The translations under genes and the position numbers were made by a program. Shown piece after piece: positions 22,346 to 33,299 of a stretch of 64,000 nucleotides of DNA; position 1 is the stretch's first letter, and each line of letters starts with the position of its first letter. The stretch covers positions 496,001-560,000 of the forward strand of contig NC_081556.1 in the NCBI RefSeq assembly GCF_963082655.1, written 5' to 3'. The stretch comes from Stomoxys calcitrans (taxonomy: Eukaryota; Arthropoda; Insecta; Diptera; Muscidae). The notes beneath the pieces are model-generated. The model saw only the letters and a list, made by a program, of their open reading frames with translations, was not told where the DNA came from and did not search any database.

Positions 22346-22754
22346 CTGAAACACATGTTGTGTGTGACAGCTTATAGCTGTTCTACTGTAACAAATCAAT
22401 TAATGTAGAAATGATCAGTGGAATGTTACTGATCCACTGAGATACCAATTTTCCGACAGTGAATAAGTTGAAAAATTAGTAGATCGGTCATTTCTCCCAC
22501 AGTGCGTCGTCCGCATATAGCTTCCACAAGGATTTCTTTCATCACTAGGTTTCAGGGTGTTCGGCGAGAACACCCCTCCTTGAAGCGTTACCTTTGTCAT
22601 CCGTCTTCTGGCCACACTATTTTCCAATTCCGCGTTGTTAATCCTGCAGCATAGGGAGATATTCGGCCGACGGCTGATAACCTAAAGTAAATACTTTAAA
22701 AGTATCGCCAGTACTAGGAGAGGGTCAGCCCTGTTTAAATTTTTTCTGATGTTC

Positions 22755-22800
22755 TAGCCTGGCGGACATGCTTACCTCTGAGCTAAGGTGGCCCCATATA
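22755..22800 (-). mobile_element. SINE family A head fragment
   Basis: The reverse complement reads GGGGCCACCTTAGCTCAGAG and GTAAGCATGTCCGCC, the A-box head of the family seen at 20108 and 33006-33293. Confidence 0.55.
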
Positions 22801-25450
22801 CAAACGAAATTTAATAAAAGATTTGCTTTGAATATGGCGATATTTTATATTCTAACCATTTTCGAAATTCATTTACATATTTTTTAAAAATTGTATTAAG
22901 TCTCAATTTGAATTTTAGTTTCAATGAATGTCTTATTAAATATGTATATTTTCCAGTTGTCACGCATACTTTCTTACATGGTGTATGTATTTTCCAAATC
23001 ATATGTCAACTTACCTTTGACATTTAGCTGTCAACAAATGTCGCCCCACTGACCTGCACTAACGCACTTAACGTTGCTTAAGTAGTTCTGGCAGATTGAT
23101 TGACGCCCCAATTTCAACGTTCAACACCTCAATGTTATATGACGACTTCGACTATGGTGGAGGCGGGGGTGTTTAAATCAAATTATGGTTACACAGAGAG
23201 GGAAATGGCAAGTCATTAACCTGCCCCTTAACTAACAGCTGACATTTACTCTACTCATAGCGCGCAAATCTCATGATACTTCGGGATATCTTTTAGGGGT
23301 GAAATAAATTTGGATTAAGGGAAGTGAAGCTATGTAGCTTCGACATCAAAATTGGAAAAATTAATTATCTTTCTAATGCATAAGGCATGGTTTAGGTGAA
23401 AGCATTGGCTTTAAGCTATTGCCCTTCATGGGAACTTGAAGAATGCAAAAAAAAAGAATACGAAAAATGCGTTGAAAACGAAAATGATTTAAGCCAACAA
23501 TGATTAATATATTACAGGTCCAATCAAAGGCCATCGGAAGTTCCCTTTACACAGAGAAATCGGTGTGGTCTAGGTAAAAAAGCATAATGCACATACATAC
23601 ATACATAGGCTTTCATTCCCTCCCTTGACTTTCTATCCAATATTTATAAACAATCAAAGATTTGTGATCCACGACATATGGTCGAAAAGAAGCAGTTAAA
23701 TGGGTATACACATACAAACATACACACGTATTTGTATTTATTAGTGTGGGAGACTTCCTCCCACACTAAGAAATACACGTAAATGATAAATTAATGTTGC
23801 CTCCAACCCGCAGCGTTCCTACCATATTATCGCAACAAACAATTATAAACAAATCGCTCGCATCGCGTTCATAAATAAATTAAAAATCTCTGTCAATTGT
23901 ATTTGTTTTTACATTTCAATGACCGCCGCCGCCAGTACATACACACCACGTGTTTGATGTGGTTGCTCTTGGTTATTGCTCTACGACAATATTCCCTTTG
24001 TACTCAAGCCAAAGAGTTTATAAGGAACAGAATTTCTTATTTAAACTAAAGAAGGAAGAAAAAAGAAACTCATTTGTGAAGCGTCATAAGGTTGTTAAAT
24101 CTGCTTGTCCCATCATTTCGATTGAGCTTCTTCATATATATATATTCATACGAAACGAACTAGATAGATGCGCCATTGATTGTTATCGCCCTCTCGTCGA
24201 TTTTGACTACACAACGATCGATTAGCATTGACACAAACCCATTATTAAAGCTTTTCAAACTTTAATGGTAGTTCTGTGCCTATTGTTCTCATGTTGAAAC
24301 TATTTTGGAAACCAAATCTATTAAACAATGAGAGTTCTCTCACGAGGCAAATAAACCCCCATACAACCAATAACAGAGATGTCGGAATGGATGAAATGTA
24401 ATGAAAAACATTTTTGTTTCGAATTTTTTAATTGAAAATGTTGATGTTGCACAACTAGAAAGATTGAACTATTATATTAATAAAGTTGATGATAAAATTT
24501 TATTGTTAAATAAAATAAAATTATAAATAGCACATCTAAGACAATAACCAGCCTTTGAATAATTGTACTCCCAATATATACTTTCCATCCCTGGCCAATA
24601 AAATTCTCTCACAGAGCTAATTTCATATGATCGCTCTTTTGGAGCTGTGCCATGCTTGTTAGTGTGGAGCAGTGTTGCCAATATTTTTCGGTCTCTTATT
24701 GCCAATATTCACAACGTTTTCCCAACTCGTTTAGTTCAAATCTGTTTTGGGTAAACAAGTCGTTTTCGTTTTGCCTTCACAATTTATAAGGACAAAAACG
24801 AGTCATTGGAGGCATGGGAACCCAAATAAATGCAAACATTTTGCTTATTAAATACAGTACCAATTAATGTCAATTAATTAAATTCAAATATATTGAATAC
24901 ACAACACTAATTTTCTTTCGTTCTCTTTCTATGAAAACACAGAATGAATTTTTTTTAACATTTTCATAGCATATCTGACCCTTGTTTTGGATAAACACTT
25001 CTTCTTCGCTCTAACAGGCAAAAAACTTGAGTTTTGTTTTTAGTTTACAGAAAATAATTCAAGCAAGGTTAATATTTTTGTGGTGTAACTATTTTGAAGT
25101 CAGCAATTCAAACACTTATCCAAATATTCAACCCGTTGTAAAAGAGTTAAATATGATTATACTTTCAAAATTTCAAGGAAATTAGACAAGACCTACACTG
25201 AAAAAAAGTTTGCCCAAAATTTAAGATTTTGTTCATAGGATTTTAGTAATAAAAACGAGCAAAAGAAACAAAACTTTAAAATAAACATGCTATTTTTAAA
25301 TTGAATTTCCCATTTTTTTTAGTCGAATCTTAAAATATTTTCAATTATGGTGCTTTAGTAAATTCAATTAAATGCTTATTATTTTGTCTCCTACATTATA
25401 AAGGGAAGGAGATTTCAAAGACCCATACGTCCCACAATTTCGACAAATCT
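22801..25450 (+). other. RhoGEF2 intron, no supported gene
   Basis: AT-rich sequence. It holds a perfect 12-bp-arm hairpin with a 5-nt loop at 23741-23769 (TTAGTGTGGGAG ... CTCCCACACTAA) and an isolated GCAGTGTTGCC motif at about 24670. No splice-compatible exon was found. Confidence 0.5.
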
Positions 25451-25454
25451 ATAG

Positions 25455-25550
25455 CAATACCATGCTGTACGTGCCGGATTAACCCGATGGAGTCCTTCAT
25501 CGACCAAGGGCTGCCGCCTCAGTGCACAAAACACTGCTACGACAATAACA
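25455..25550 (-). repeat. GTTGTTG short dispersed repeat (inverted copy)
   Basis: Reads TGTACGTGCCGGATTAACCC, then ATGGAGTCCTTCATCGACCA and AACACTGCTACGACAATAAC, the reverse complement of the repeat at 5260-5350. Confidence 0.65.
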
Positions 25551-25659
25551 ACAAATTTATCCGACACCCAAAATTTTTTGAAGAACCCCCCTCGGGAATT
25601 TTTTTTTTTTGTATACGGACCTTTACTTTAACAACGCAGGAGGTAAAAATCTGTGTACC

Positions 25660-25945
25660 ATATATAGAAATTAATTCGGATTTTCCAAAAAGTACAATTG
25701 GATCAATTAAAAAATTTATTGATAATATCAAAAAATTTAATAATTTTTTCGATTGGATCATATAAAGAAATTAATTGATAATATCACAAAAATTTTTTAT
25801 TTTATTGAAAATTTCAATAATTTTTTTTAATTGAGTATGCGATTTTTTTTTTCACAAACATTGTTTAATATTATCTTTTTCGTGATTAAAGCAGCTTCAG
25901 TTAAATAATTAATTGGATCAATTAATTTCGTGATTGAAACCTATA
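25660..25945 (+). repeat. AT-rich dispersed repeat (copy 1)
   Basis: Runs of AATTAATT/AATTTTTT motifs end with ATTAATTTCGTGATTGAAAC. The reverse complement of that end (GGTTTCAATCACGAAAT) opens the related AT-rich block at 29405-29760. The shared flank and internal style suggest two copies of one low-complexity element in opposite orientation. Confidence 0.5.
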
Positions 25946-25949
25946 TTTA

Positions 25950-28735
25950 TTATTTACCGTTTACCTACTTACAAAGATAAAGGTAAAAGGATTTCGACAT
26001 TGATTCTCAGTTTATGACACAAAATACTCCGCTTATATATTTTTTTTTTTTGAAAAATGTTTGTATACTTCTTTACTTTTGCTGCTGGACTCTTTACTTG
26101 TACAGATACTGAGGGGCGCTCTTATTTCCAAAGCTTTTCTGTGCCTTAAATATTGTCCTTACCCAAAGTAAATTTTTTAATGGTATTGTAAACTTCTTTT
26201 TAAGATTTTCGTATTTATTAATAAGGCGTTAAGTTGAGTATCAATTATATTTCCATTTTATTGAAGCATAAAATCGTTCACCGAAGGAAATGTTTCCTTT
26301 CAAATTTAGAAAATTAGACATCTTTAAACTAGGTTCTGTTTATTTGGCTCAAATCTAGACTATCAAAGAATCGATAGATTCTTTTTGTAAAAAGTCTCGT
26401 CTTTAAGGCAATAACTTCGTCCCCAATTTGGTAAAATCCACCAATTCACAAAGAAGAATCCCCCATATTGGCAACACTGCTGAGAGCGGTCAGAACAAAA
26501 TTTAAATTCTCTCAACTTAACAAACAAATTTTGCACAATGGCTTTGTTGGGTTCTGCTCATCGCTCATTAGTACGTTTTTAGCTCGAATAGTGAGATCAT
26601 GCGTCGGTGGTCGCGATCATTAGGCGCTCTTTCGGAATTTAATAAGCACGCCAGCTTTCCTATAGAAATACTTGCATAAAAAATAAATAGCCGAAAGCCA
26701 AATTGTCGCAGGCCAACGAAAAGGAAACGAGGACGCGTTCCGAATGCTATGCCAAAATTCCAATGATTTTTTATGAAAAGAAAACCGCATGGCTTACAAC
26801 ATGATCCCTCCTTTTTTGTGATTTCCATCAATTCCTCTCTAAGTGCAAATAATAAAAAAAAGTTGCCGGCAATTTTTTTTAACGGAATTGTGTAAAAAAA
26901 AGAAACAAAATAGAAAAAGCGGAATAACTGTTGTTTATACATAGCTCCAAATAATACAAGATTTTGAAATGAAAGGAGTTTTCTGTGAAATTGTGCAATA
27001 TTTTTAAATAATAAAAGTATCTACAAAGGAAAAAACAAAGCAATTTGAAAAGTGTAATTTGTTGGTTTTGAAATTGAAAATTCAGAGTGAAAAAGTCAAG
27101 ATTTACGTATGAATAGAATATCTCAAACACTCGCACACATATACACATACATATGTAGACATTTTTTGCCAGCAATGTATATTTACATATGTACATTTAA
27201 CCCCTTTTGAGCATTTCGTATTTATTTTAATCGGACGCTCTATTTAGGAAACATTTCTTTTGTCTTCGCCATTAGCAAAAATGTGGCGGCATTTCTTCTT
27301 CCTCGGTGCTGTCAATACAGTAATTGATAATACATTGACTTGCGTACACATACACACACACAAACACGAAAATATAAAAATGTGTTATTAGTCTTGTTTT
27401 GTTTGTCAATCCACCCACCATTTATATCCTTTTTTATTTAGTTTTTAGCAAAAGTTATTTTTGTTTTGCAAATCCCACTTTTAATAGACTGCTGTCGTTA
27501 TGTAGAAAAGCAAAATGGTGTAAGAAACAAAATTCTTGAAATTAAATTTGCTATGATTCACCTCAATTCCTCTGCTGCTTTTATTTATCTTTTTTTTTGT
27601 TCCTATACATACGTCATTTTGCAGTTTAGTTCGCGATATATGTATATGAAAAAAATTCCCCAAATATTTTCAAAAATAATGCCAGAACAGCAAGAGCTAT
27701 TTTTTTCGTATACTTGTATTGTTATAGATCAAATTATTCAGTTTTACTTTGTATTAAAAGAAAAACAAAATGCATATATACTCGCACATACATAAAACCC
27801 ACCTAATGTAAAGGAATTTACTCGTATTTCTGTTACACTTCCCGTGCATTCTAATTATTTCTATAGTGGATAATATATGATTCGTCTGTGGGCTAACGCC
27901 AGTTCTTTTTTTGGGGTGGGCAAACGCAAATAAAAATCAAAAACACCAATAAAACCACGAATCAAAGACGTAAAGATGTTATATTTTTTTTAACCGACCA
28001 AAAAATTAATTTCTATTTTCAATTCAATCAGTAAATTTGATAAAACTTGTTCTCTTTGAGAGACACGATTTGTAATGTCGGAACTTATAAACATATTCAA
28101 AAGATGATTTCCAAACCAAATTTACCCGATTTACGGATAAATTAATGGGAATAACTTGATGGGTATCCATACACAAAAAGAAGCGTGGTCTGAGCCGAAA
28201 CTCTCTTTGATGTTTTTACATTAAGCATAAATTCTTATTGGATAAGAATTGCATCCTCCACTTTAAACCAGGATATGGGTTTACAGGAGCTATATTGGGC
28301 TAGGGCCTGATATCGATCACAGTTGGCATGGATATTGTCAGTCATAATATATGTCATTTTGGAAAGTTTTGTATAAATCGGATAAGACTTGTGCCTTCTT
28401 TGGTCCCCCGAAGTCAAATAGGAAGATTTTTTATGGGGAAGCTGCATGTGTATCTAAACACGGATCGATTGTCCATTCCTTCGATACGAAAAAAGGAAAA
28501 CTACATTTTTGATTTAAGTTGGAAACAAATTTTTGTTGAAAAAGAAGCACACTTTAGCACTCCTAAATGTATAAAATTTTCTGTGTTTTCGAATGGAACG
28601 TGTTAAAATGCGAGAGTACAGTTTTCATTAAATTTCTCAGATCAAATGTTTTTGTTTTAGAATAGCACGCAACTCTATGGAACCCAAACAAAGCACTATT
28701 TGTATTGATCTCCATTAAAATAAAATTATTCAATC
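25950..28735 (+). other. RhoGEF2 intron, no supported gene
   Basis: Several low-complexity open frames (for example 26568-26942 minus and 27466-27795 plus) reflect AT-rich composition. I see no domain, splice-phase match or mobile-element end. An isolated GGCAACACTGCTGAG motif is at about 26467. Confidence 0.5.
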
Positions 28736-28739
28736 CCAT

Positions 28740-28806
28740 GGCAGCCAGTTGTACGTACCGGATTGACCTTTATCGGCAAGGACTACAACAACAACAACAA
28801 CAACAA
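28740..28806 (-). repeat. GTTGTTG short dispersed repeat (inverted copy)
   Basis: GGCAGCCAGTTGTACGTACC, then GATTGACC...ATCGGCAAGGA, ending in a CAA-rich run (ACAACAACAACAACAACAAC). Confidence 0.65.
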
Positions 28807-28924
28807 TTACTATTGCATCAAAATACACATATTTGAAAAATAGCAATAAAAACTTACTCATTCTTTATTTCATTTGGTTTAAGAGAAATAAAAGCAATAA
28901 AAATAAATAAGTCAAACCAAGAAA

Positions 28925-29400
28925 TAGGTTTATATAAGAGCTATATCAGCTCTTACTTGGTTTAGATGTTGGAATCGCAAGCTATATCAGGTTAAAAATG
29001 TCTATCCAAAAAGGAATTGCACTGCGGCACGCCGTTCAGTCTCGGTCATAAAGAGGAGGTCTCTTATCATTGAGCTTAAACTTAATCGGACTATACTCCA
29101 CGATATGTGAGTAATTTGCCCCTGTTACTTAATGAAATGTTAATGGGCATATTGTATTTGAATATCGCGTTACGAACCGATTCAGGCCATTCTTCGCAAT
29201 GGCCTGAATCGATTGTGCAAATTTCAGCCAAATCGGATATGAGATGCGCTATCTATGATCTGAATATATGACCAAAACTGAATCGAAATTAGCCAATTCC
29301 CCAACGAATTTGTCCAACTTGCAGTTTAAAATTCCAATCGAAATCGGGTAATAAATGAGGCTTTTATGAGCCTAAATTGTCGGATCGATCTATATGCTCA
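28925..29400 (-). repeat. GGCCCGGCCGAA-family repeat split by a SINE
   Basis: GCTATATCAGGTTA (28981-28994) and, after the SINE, ACGAACCGATTCAGGCCATT ... TTTCAGCCAAATCGGATATG are monomer phrases in the reverse orientation. A SINE family A copy (28997-29155) sits between them. Confidence 0.6.
28997..29155 (+). mobile_element. SINE family A, 5'-truncated
   Basis: The body phrases AGGAATTGCACTGCGGCACG, CCGTTCAGTCTCGG, TTATCATTGAGCTTAAACTT and GAGTAATTTGCCCCTGTTAC match the copies at 35752-35925 and 33006-33293. The tRNA-like head is missing. Confidence 0.75.
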
Positions 29401-29404
29401 GAAA

Positions 29405-29760
29405 AAGAATTGGTTTCAATCACGAAATGAATGGATCCAGTTAATTTTTTAATGCAACTGCTTCAATCACGAAGGAAATGATAATAACAATCACAGTTTT
29501 TGACAAAGATGATTGAAAAAATTTTCAATTAAAAATATTGCATATTCCATTAAAAAAAATATTGAAAATTTCTGAAATTTCCAATTAATTTTTTAATTGA
29601 TCCAATTAACAAATTATCGAATTGTTATAAATTTTCAATTAAATTTTTAATTGATGCAATTAAAAAATGATTAAAATTTTCGAAATATCCAATTAATTTA
29701 TTAATTGGATCAATTTAAAATTTTATTGAAAATATTCCAATGTTATATTAAGGAGTCGAT
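29405..29760 (-). repeat. AT-rich dispersed repeat (copy 2, inverted)
   Basis: Begins GGTTTCAATCACGAAATGAA and continues with many TTTTTAATTGATCCAATTAA-like phrases; compare 25660-25945. Confidence 0.5.
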
Positions 29761-30185
29761 TATGGATGGTAACTCAACTATAGTTGCCAGAAGTTAAAAT
29801 CATGAAATAAAAATAAGTTTAAAGTTGGAAATTTTTGTCAATATCAATAAAGTTCTGCTACTAAGTAAATTGTAAAATAGTCAATGCAGAAATTGGCAAC
29901 AATCCATAATCGACCTATAATATGTTTGCGAAAAAAGCGTTGTTTAGGGCGCACCCTCGATTTCGATGCAACATGATTCACATATGAAAAATTCCTGGAA
30001 CACGAATTTGAGGTTAATGTTTGGGTTCATGATCACTCTTTGTACGTTGGCAACTCAACTGAAAAATTGTAACCATCCATAATAGACCTATTATATTTTT
30101 GCGAAAAAAACGGCGCACCCTCGATTTCGATACAACATGGTTCACATATGTAAAACTCCTGGAACACGAATTTGAGGTTTATCTA
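29755..30185 (+). repeat. Fold-back segment plus diverged duplication
   Basis: GTCGATTATGGAT (29755-29767) is perfectly inverted at 29902-29914. A roughly 110-bp block from CATAATCGACC through ATTTCGATGCAACATG to GGAACACGAATTTGAGGTT (to about 30020) is repeated from about 30080 to 30182 with scattered differences. Possibly a miniature transposon with a duplicated end. Confidence 0.6.
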
Positions 30186-31243
30186 GAATATGTTATAATT
30201 AGATCGATGCTGGAGAAGTCGTTATGCCATTAATATGCATATTTTGATCATTAATAAGATTAAAATTGCGTCTAAAAATTCAAAAGGTAGTCAATATATA
30301 AAAAATATTTACCAAAATTTTGAGCGGCTAGAATTTTTCAAAAACGAACAGTCATAACAGTGCTGTTGGATCGAACAGTCGTAACAGAGCTGTTGGATCT
30401 AGAAAAGTTTCCGATTCCATTAAAAAAAATATTGAAATAACTTACTGTCTAGACCACTAACATATTTTTCTTCTTGTCACTGGATTCGTTCGCCAATTCA
30501 ATGAAAACAACTCTTTTTCCATTTATAAAATCAGCTTGGGGAAGAAATCGATAAAACAGTTAATGGTCTAGGCCGTTATTGTTTAATTATAAAAGATTAA
30601 ATTTTCAATAACATTTCACATATATAAAAATTCTTTAAGATTCAATTAAAAAAATTATCGAATCAATTAATTTATTAATTGAAAATTTCAATTTGAATCG
30701 TATTAAAAAATTTATGATTTAATAGTAAGTATAATACAAAATTAAAAACAAACCAAAAATAAAATAAAAAAAAAAACAAGTAAAAGCGTGCTATGTTCGG
30801 CCGGGCCGAATCATGGCAACCATGATTCTGCTAAAATATGGGAGCTATACAGGTTATAAACCGATTCAGACCGTACTTAGCACAGTTGTTAAAAGTCATA
30901 ACATAAAATTATGTGTAAAATTTCAGCCAAATCGGAAAAAAATTGGGGCTTCCAGGAGCTCAGGAAATCAAATCGAAAGATCGGCTTATATGGGAGCTAT
31001 TTCAGGTTATAGACCGATTTGGATCGTACTAGACACAGTTGTTGGAAGTCATAACAGAACACCGCATGCAAAGTTTCAGTCAAATCGGATGAAAGTTGAG
31101 GCTTCCAGGGGCTCAAGAAGTCAAATAGAGAGATCGGTTGGTATGGGAGCTATATCCATCGACCGCTATAGTGATTCCGACAGACGGATGGACGCACATG
31201 GCTAGTTTGACTCAGATTGTAGAGACGATCAAGAATATATATA

Positions 31244-32894
31244 CAGCGGTCAAAAAAAGTATTCATCATTCAATGTTTTTTTTTTTAATAAGTCTACAAA
31301 AGACAATTGGAATAAAAACATATTAAACTAATGATGCAGTAGTGCTTGTGTGATATATATGTACACAATTTCATTGTTTTTAAAGAAAAAAATAGTATTT
31401 ATTGGAACAAAAAGGGCCATTTTACAGCTGAACACAAAAAATTAAACAAAAAAAGTATTCATCATTGCAAAAAAACAAAAAAATAAATAACATAATTTAA
31501 AAAAATTAATACTTTGTTATTCGACCACCGCGTCTTATAACTTCTTTTAAACGGTTTGACATCGATTGGACTAATTTAGCGGTTATATTTTGGTCTATAT
31601 TAGTCCATTCCTCCATTATCACCTGTTGCATTTGACTCTTGCTCGAAAAATTGCGCGTTCTCAATTTGCGTTCGAGATGTTCCCAAAGATGTTCAATTGG
31701 GTTCAAGTCGGGACTTTGAGGAGGAGTTTTAATGACTTTGGGGCAGTTATACAGCATCCACATCTAGGTATTTAAAGCAGAATGTTTGGGGTCATTATCT
31801 TGATAATATTGAAAGTTATTACCAAGCCCAAGTTTTACAGCACTATCTTTTAAATTCCTCTTTAAAATGTCAATGTAATACTTATGATCCATTACTCCAT
31901 TAATAATTTCAAGATTTCCCGCTCCTGAAGCCGCCATACACCCCCAAACCATTAAACCACCTCCACCATGTTTTACAGTAGCAACTGTGTTTCGTTCTTC
32001 AAGCTCTGTATTTGGTTTTCTGTACACTATGACCTTTCCATCGCACCCAAAAAGATTAAACTTTCTCTCGTCTGCAAAAATGACTGTTTTCCAAAATGAT
32101 TCGGGCTGTTTTACATACATTTTTGCGAAGTTTAGCCTTTTCACTCGGTTTATTTTATTTATAAAGGGCTTCTTACGTGCAGTTCTTCCTCTGTAACTAT
32201 GCCTTTTGAGTGTATTTCGAATTGTTTGTGTAGTAACTTCCTTCCCTAAATATTCCATAGTGTTTTTACGAAATATGGTCGCATTTGTCTTCGGAGTTTT
32301 CTGAACTTGCCGCACTAGCCAACGCACATCTCCAACTGAAAGTGCTTTTGGTCGACCAGATCTTGGTTTATTGTCAACCGTTTTCGTTTCTGTCCACTTT
32401 CTGATGATGGATTGTATAGTAGATCGTGGTCTATTTAATATTTCACTGATAGTTTTTTGAGTTAAACCATTCCTGTGGTGTTTTATTATCAAAACTTTTA
32501 CCTCATCAGAAACCTCGTTTTGCTTACGACCCATTTTGACGAAAACTATATTTTCAATGAAATTAAATATCAATTAAATATAAATGTCAAGGGCAAAGCC
32601 TCCTTTACTAAATAAAACAGAAAAGGGGGATTCCCAAATAATATTTGAATTTGACTTTGATGATAGCACATCAATGATGAATACTTTTTTTGTTCTGTTT
32701 TTGGTGTTATTATATAAAATTGCATTTTTTGCGCTAATTAAATTTATTTTTTGAATTTATTTTAAAACATATTACGAAAAATAAACTATTGCATAAAACT
32801 GCATTATTTGTTTACTTTAAATTTTCTTCAATTACCCAAAATAAGTGAATTTATTATCAATTTTGCTAATGATGAATACTTTTTTTGACCGCTG
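31244..32894 (-). mobile_element. Tc1-like transposon copy 2
   Basis: This has the same CAGCGGTC...ATTCATCATT termini as copy 1 and a TA duplication at 31242-31243 and 32895-32896. It is 1651 bp against 1628 bp. Small insertions occur near 31440 (an extra ATTAAACAAA-like stretch) and near 32565-32585. Otherwise it differs from copy 1 by few bases. It lies inside an interspersed repeat, and the uninterrupted form of the target occurs at about 58157-58185. Confidence 0.95.
31506..32534 (-). pseudogene. Tc1-like transposase with one nonsense codon
   Basis: The same 342-codon frame as at 602-1630, but codon 257 (Lys in copy 1, AAG) is TAG here (31764-31766). The product would stop after NPKHSALNT-like residues and lose the catalytic Glu281. 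Other differences include S157R in the FADES block and K45R in the first HTH. Everything else is collinear, so a single base change separates this copy from an open frame. The copy 1 enzyme could in principle act on this element in trans. Confidence 0.93.
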
Positions 32895-33005
32895 TACTTT
32901 ATGGGGTCCTAGATCAATATTTCGAAGTGTCACGAACGGAATGACTAGATTAGTATACCCCATCCTATGGTGGTGGGTATAAAAAAAGTCCTAAATACAA
33001 CTAAA

Positions 33006-33293
33006 TTTCTCATGAACATTCCATTAAGGAACAGGGGATACTTCTCCCACAGCAATGAGCGCAGGCCGATTCAAGTTTAAGCTCAATGACCTCATATTCT
33101 ATACCGAGTTCGGACTGCGTGGCGCATAGCGACACAACTTGGTATAGATGTTTTAACATGGCAAGATACCTCACAAATGTAACCAGCATAGTAAGGGGTA
33201 ACCACCGCTGACAATGTTTCGGATGTTCACGACGGGGTTTGAACACAAGCGTTCGCCGTAATAGGCGGACATGCGCCTCGGTGGTCTCCAAAA
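33006..33293 (-). mobile_element. SINE family A, nearly full length
   Basis: The reverse complement starts GGAGACCACCGAGGCGCATG (A-box head). It continues through TTCAAACCCCGTCGTGAAC (B-box-like) and GGTATCTTGCCATG to GAGCTTAAACTTGAATCGGC and a tail near CCTTAATGGAATGTTCATGA. It is about 285 bp long and is the best full copy in the window. Confidence 0.8.
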
Positions 33294-33299
33294 ATCCAC

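Larger units (their letters stand above)
30775..32985 (-). repeat. GGCCCGGCCGAA-family repeat, both termini present, split by Tc1-like copy 2
   Basis: It starts ACAAGTAAAAGCGTGCTATG then TTCGGCCGGGCCGAATC (the right terminus inverted). It has three monomers spaced about 153 bp (GGGAGCTAT at about 30840, 30993 and 31146). It ends with GATTAGTATACCCCATCCTA and TGGTGGGTATAAAA. The Tc1-like element at 31244-32894 interrupts GATCAAGAATATATA|TA|CTTTATGGGGTC. Without it the repeat is about 560 bp. Confidence 0.85.

Noticed and set aside
26568..27196. Two overlapping minus-strand frames as a spliced gene
   Set aside because: Very hydrophobic, AT-driven composition, no domain and no convincing donor-acceptor pair between them.
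30813..31205. 130-codon open frame with internal repeats as a repeat protein
   Set aside because: The repeats are the DNA monomers of an interspersed family that is non-coding in its other copies.
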